A stretch of DNA of 7,062 nucleotides from the NCBI GenBank assembly GCA_031278835.1, contig JAITJP010000335.1:1-7062 (forward strand), written 5' to 3'. The number at the start of each line of letters is the position of its first letter. Position 1 is the first letter of the stretch. The stretch comes from Deltaproteobacteria bacterium. GTDB taxonomy: Bacteria > Desulfobacterota > Desulfarculia > Adiutricales > Adiutricaceae. The translations under genes were made by a program, and so were the position numbers. Shown in pieces: positions 6,201-7,062 of this stretch. The notes beneath the pieces were generated by a model. The model ran no database searches, was not told the DNA's origin, and saw only the letters and a program-made list of their open reading frames with translations.

Positions 6201-6792
6201 TGACCCCTCGGCCCAGTATAGCCTAGCCAAGGCCTACCAAAGCGGCCAAGGAGTTGAAAAAGACCTGGCTAAGGCCGTTAGATACCTAAAACTCTCGGCC
6301 AAACAAGGTGACCAAAAGGCTCAGTATGCATTGGCCAGGGCCTACCAAACCGGCCAGGGCCTTAAACAAAGTTTTAACCAGGCCGTTAAAAACTTTAAAC
6401 TGGCCGCCAATCAAGGCCATCTTGAAGCCCTAAACGACTTGGGCCTGGCCCACGCTTCCGGCCAAGGAGTCAAACAAAACTCTGCCAAGGCCGTTCAATA
6501 CTGGCTCCAAGCGGCCGCCCAGGGCTTAGCGCAATCCCAAAATAACCTGGCCCTGGCTTACCACACTGGCCAAGGGGTCGAAAAAAACCTCGACCAAGCC
6601 ATAAAATACTGGCGCTTGGCCGCTGAGCAAAATTTTCCCGAGGCTTTGTTTTATTTGGCTATAGCTTACCTGAAAGGGGAGGGGGTCAAAAGAGACCTTG
6701 CCAAAGCCGCCCAATATCTGGCTCGTTCGGCTAGTCTGGGTTTTCGCAAGGCTAAGCAAGTGATCCTCAAATTACAAATGAAAACCAAATAA
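3247..6792 (+). CDS. Giant Sel1-like repeat protein, 32 tandem repeats (1181 aa)
   Basis: A 14-residue leader is followed by 32 back-to-back SLR units (residues 15-1167) and a 14-residue basic tail ending MKTK. Every unit is 36 residues except the third (37, 'GEPYGE'). Consensus: AQ-x-x-LGLAY-x-x-GQGVEKDL-x-x-A-x-KYW-x-LAADQG. Units 4-19 mostly carry 'LG' in the first helix, whereas units 20-32 mostly carry 'LA', suggesting two amplified blocks. Units 23-24 (residues 808-879) are degenerate and lack the GQG turn. Units 25-28 are nearly alike. The product should be a very long alpha-solenoid scaffold; SLR proteins bind partners through the concave surface, but the partner is unknown. There is no signal peptide, membrane helix or enzymatic domain, and only five scattered cysteines. 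The first three units align with those of the gene at 1213, marking paralogy. The ATG at 3247 gives the matching leader length. Runs of eight A residues occur at 3988-3995 and 5392-5399. Confidence 0.95.
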   Translation: MSDDFSDNLSLYGPAELFEIGKDYYFGKGVNRDLKKAFDYWRLSAEKDFPPAQLRLALLYATGEAVKVDLKESFRLLLKAALAGLDDAQFTLGVAYHFGEPYGEINSKEAFEWLSKAANQGMAAAQSHLGFMYRDGDGVERNLAEGVKYWRLAADQGYAMAQYSLGLAYRYGQGVEKNLDQAVEYISLAAEQDYVDALFAMGELYYIGQGVERDLVEAVKYWQDAAEQDHVDSMFALGGVFINGLEIKKNVDLAIKYWSDAAERGHLEAQFNLGLAFDTGRDVPQDLNKAFQYYKMASDQGDAKAQFVLGICFFEGKGVEKDLDQAIKLWHLAAEQGDPKAQNSLGLAYFTGFDIEKDVAKGVKFWKQAADQGDEQALYSLGLAHHEGQGVNKDLAMTISYWQMAASKGLPLALYSLGNAYLYGDGVAKDIDQGLKYLFVAAEKGQAQAMHSLGIIFYQGELVQPDKVMAVNFWRQAAELGEVESLFALGMAYVNGQGVSQDMAKAVNCWRLGADLGHKESLFALGMAYDTGQGVEIGHVQAVKYYKMAADLGQPMAQSNLGLAYFGGIGTKRDPLEAVKYFNLAAEQGEVSAMYYLGQAYDTGQGVETDHVQAVHFYRLAAMMGHVSALESLGRSYFFGLGVEKDHGQAFKYLSQAADQGNSEAYTFLGLFYVTGDGVEKDPAKAFKYYKLAAKNGNLLGQYCLALAYREGLGVKKNPGLAFKFFKLAADQGFPPAQNNLALSYYNGIGVKKNLSEAVKYWRLAADQGIPSAQYNTGLLFFAGQGVERDLDQAIKYWRLAADQCDDDSLFSLSVSLLFDKDSEVNVAEAAKHWLSSIEQGNTADQFDLDLAHYGGAWVDIQPTMTFKSLKMAAEQGNNLAQYNLALAYESGQGVEKNLTKACNFFQLAADQGNALAQYKLALAYESGQGVEKDLDQAAKYFKYAANQGNASAQNKLAQAFQSGQGIEKDLPQAFKFFKLSADQGDPSAQYSLAKAYQSGQGVEKDLAKAVRYLKLSAKQGDQKAQYALARAYQTGQGLKQSFNQAVKNFKLAANQGHLEALNDLGLAHASGQGVKQNSAKAVQYWLQAAAQGLAQSQNNLALAYHTGQGVEKNLDQAIKYWRLAAEQNFPEALFYLAIAYLKGEGVKRDLAKAAQYLARSASLGFRKAKQVILKLQMKTK
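5884..6315 (+). repeat. Four near-identical 108-bp coding repeats (SLR units 25-28)
   Basis: Four consecutive 108-bp units start at 5884, 5992, 6100 and 6208. They share DNA words such as GGCCCAGTATAA, AAAGCGGCCAAGG and GTTGAAAAAGACCT at the same phase, including at synonymous positions. They look more alike than neighbouring units, which points to recent in-frame duplication. Confidence 0.65.
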
Positions 6793-7062
6793 AAAAAAGC
6801 CAGAGGTGGTTTTTTTTTGGTGGTCAGGGTGGTTTTTATTTTGTTGGGGTTGGGCAAAAATATGCCAGTTGGTTTAGCTAAAACCCTTACCAGGTAAAGT
6901 AAAATAAAAAAAAAGGCAGGGGTGGATTTTTTTAAAAAAGGTTGGCTGGTTTTTTTGATTTTGGCCAATTAATCCTGAGAGAAATAGCTAAAACCCTTAC
7001 CAGGTAAGGCTAAAATAAAAAAAAGGCAGGGGTGGATTTTTTTAAAAAAGACAGGCTGGTTT
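6787..7062. repeat. Tandem repeat with 110-bp period after SLR gene 3 (continues past window)
   Basis: TAGCTAAAACCCTTACCAGG occurs at 6875 and again at 6985, exactly 110 bases apart. GGCAGGGGTGGATTTTTTTA occurs at 6915 and 7025, again 110 apart. A degenerate first unit begins at the gene's own stop (AAATAAAAAAAAGCCAGAGG, from 6787). Each unit holds an A-run, a G-rich block, a T-run with an A-run, and a palindrome, CCTTACC-A-GGTAAGG (6995-7009 perfect; 6885-6899 with one mismatch). The array is cut by the window end, so its copy number is unknown. No coding frame is credible. Confidence 0.8.
6791..6818 (+). terminator. Candidate A-tract/T-tract terminator of SLR gene 3
   Basis: Eight A residues (6791-6798) and CCA (6800-6802) face TGG (6807-6809) and nine T residues (6810-6818) around a GAGG loop, with one bulged G. 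The hairpin overlaps the TAA stop. The GC part of the stem is only three pairs, so it would be weak, but the arrangement would work in either direction. It also forms part of the degenerate first unit of the 110-bp array. Confidence 0.4.

Noticed and set aside
6666..6968. Minus-strand 100-residue frame across the end of gene 3 and the 110-bp array
   Set aside because: It is antisense to the repeat gene in one half and translates homopolymer-rich tandem repeat in the other; its hydrophobic look comes from A/T-tracts.

Overview
The window is a bacterial locus built almost entirely from Sel1-like repeat (SLR, the TPR-related Sel1 family) genes. Three such genes lie head to tail on the + strand: the 3' end of one (3-479), a complete 475-residue protein (1213-2640) and a complete 1181-residue protein (3247-6792). 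No other convincing protein gene, tRNA, rRNA or CRISPR array is visible. The two complete proteins consist of tandem ~36-residue helix-turn-helix units from near the first residue to the last: 12 full units in the middle gene and 32 in the large one. Neither has a visible signal peptide, membrane segment or enzymatic domain. Both open with a similar N-terminal block (an 'ELF' motif after a 14-residue leader, then a third unit lengthened by one residue around a 'PYGE' motif), so they are paralogues.

Layout: partial SLR gene (3-479); a long 733-bp spacer (480-1212) with a C-rich, GGCC-rich first half and a T-tract-rich second half that contains two terminator-like hairpins; SLR gene 2 (1213-2640); a 606-bp spacer (2641-3246) with a 3' hairpin, about 4.5 copies of a ~66-bp tandem repeat, two copies of a 32-bp direct repeat and a perfect 8-bp inverted repeat; SLR gene 3 (3247-6792); and a 3' flank (6793-7062) made of a second tandem repeat with a 110-bp period that runs off the window end. 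The two arrays share an 11-base core (GTAAGGGTTTT) in opposite orientations.

Organism: intron-free, closely similar genes in one orientation, TAA stops and the standard code point to a bacterium. Coding GC is moderate and GGCC is very frequent, while the spacers are AT-rich with many A/T homopolymers. Large SLR families are known in several Proteobacteria, in Desulfobacterota-like lineages and in host-associated bacteria, but the window alone does not fix the lineage.

How the parts may work together (inference): the proteins are probably soluble protein-binding solenoids of different lengths produced by duplication of repeat units. DNA-level similarity among units, within and between genes, together with the flanking tandem arrays and homopolymers, suggests a locus that can change repeat number by recombination or slippage. 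The long spacers, each with its own hairpins or repeats, argue that the genes are transcribed separately rather than as one tight operon.
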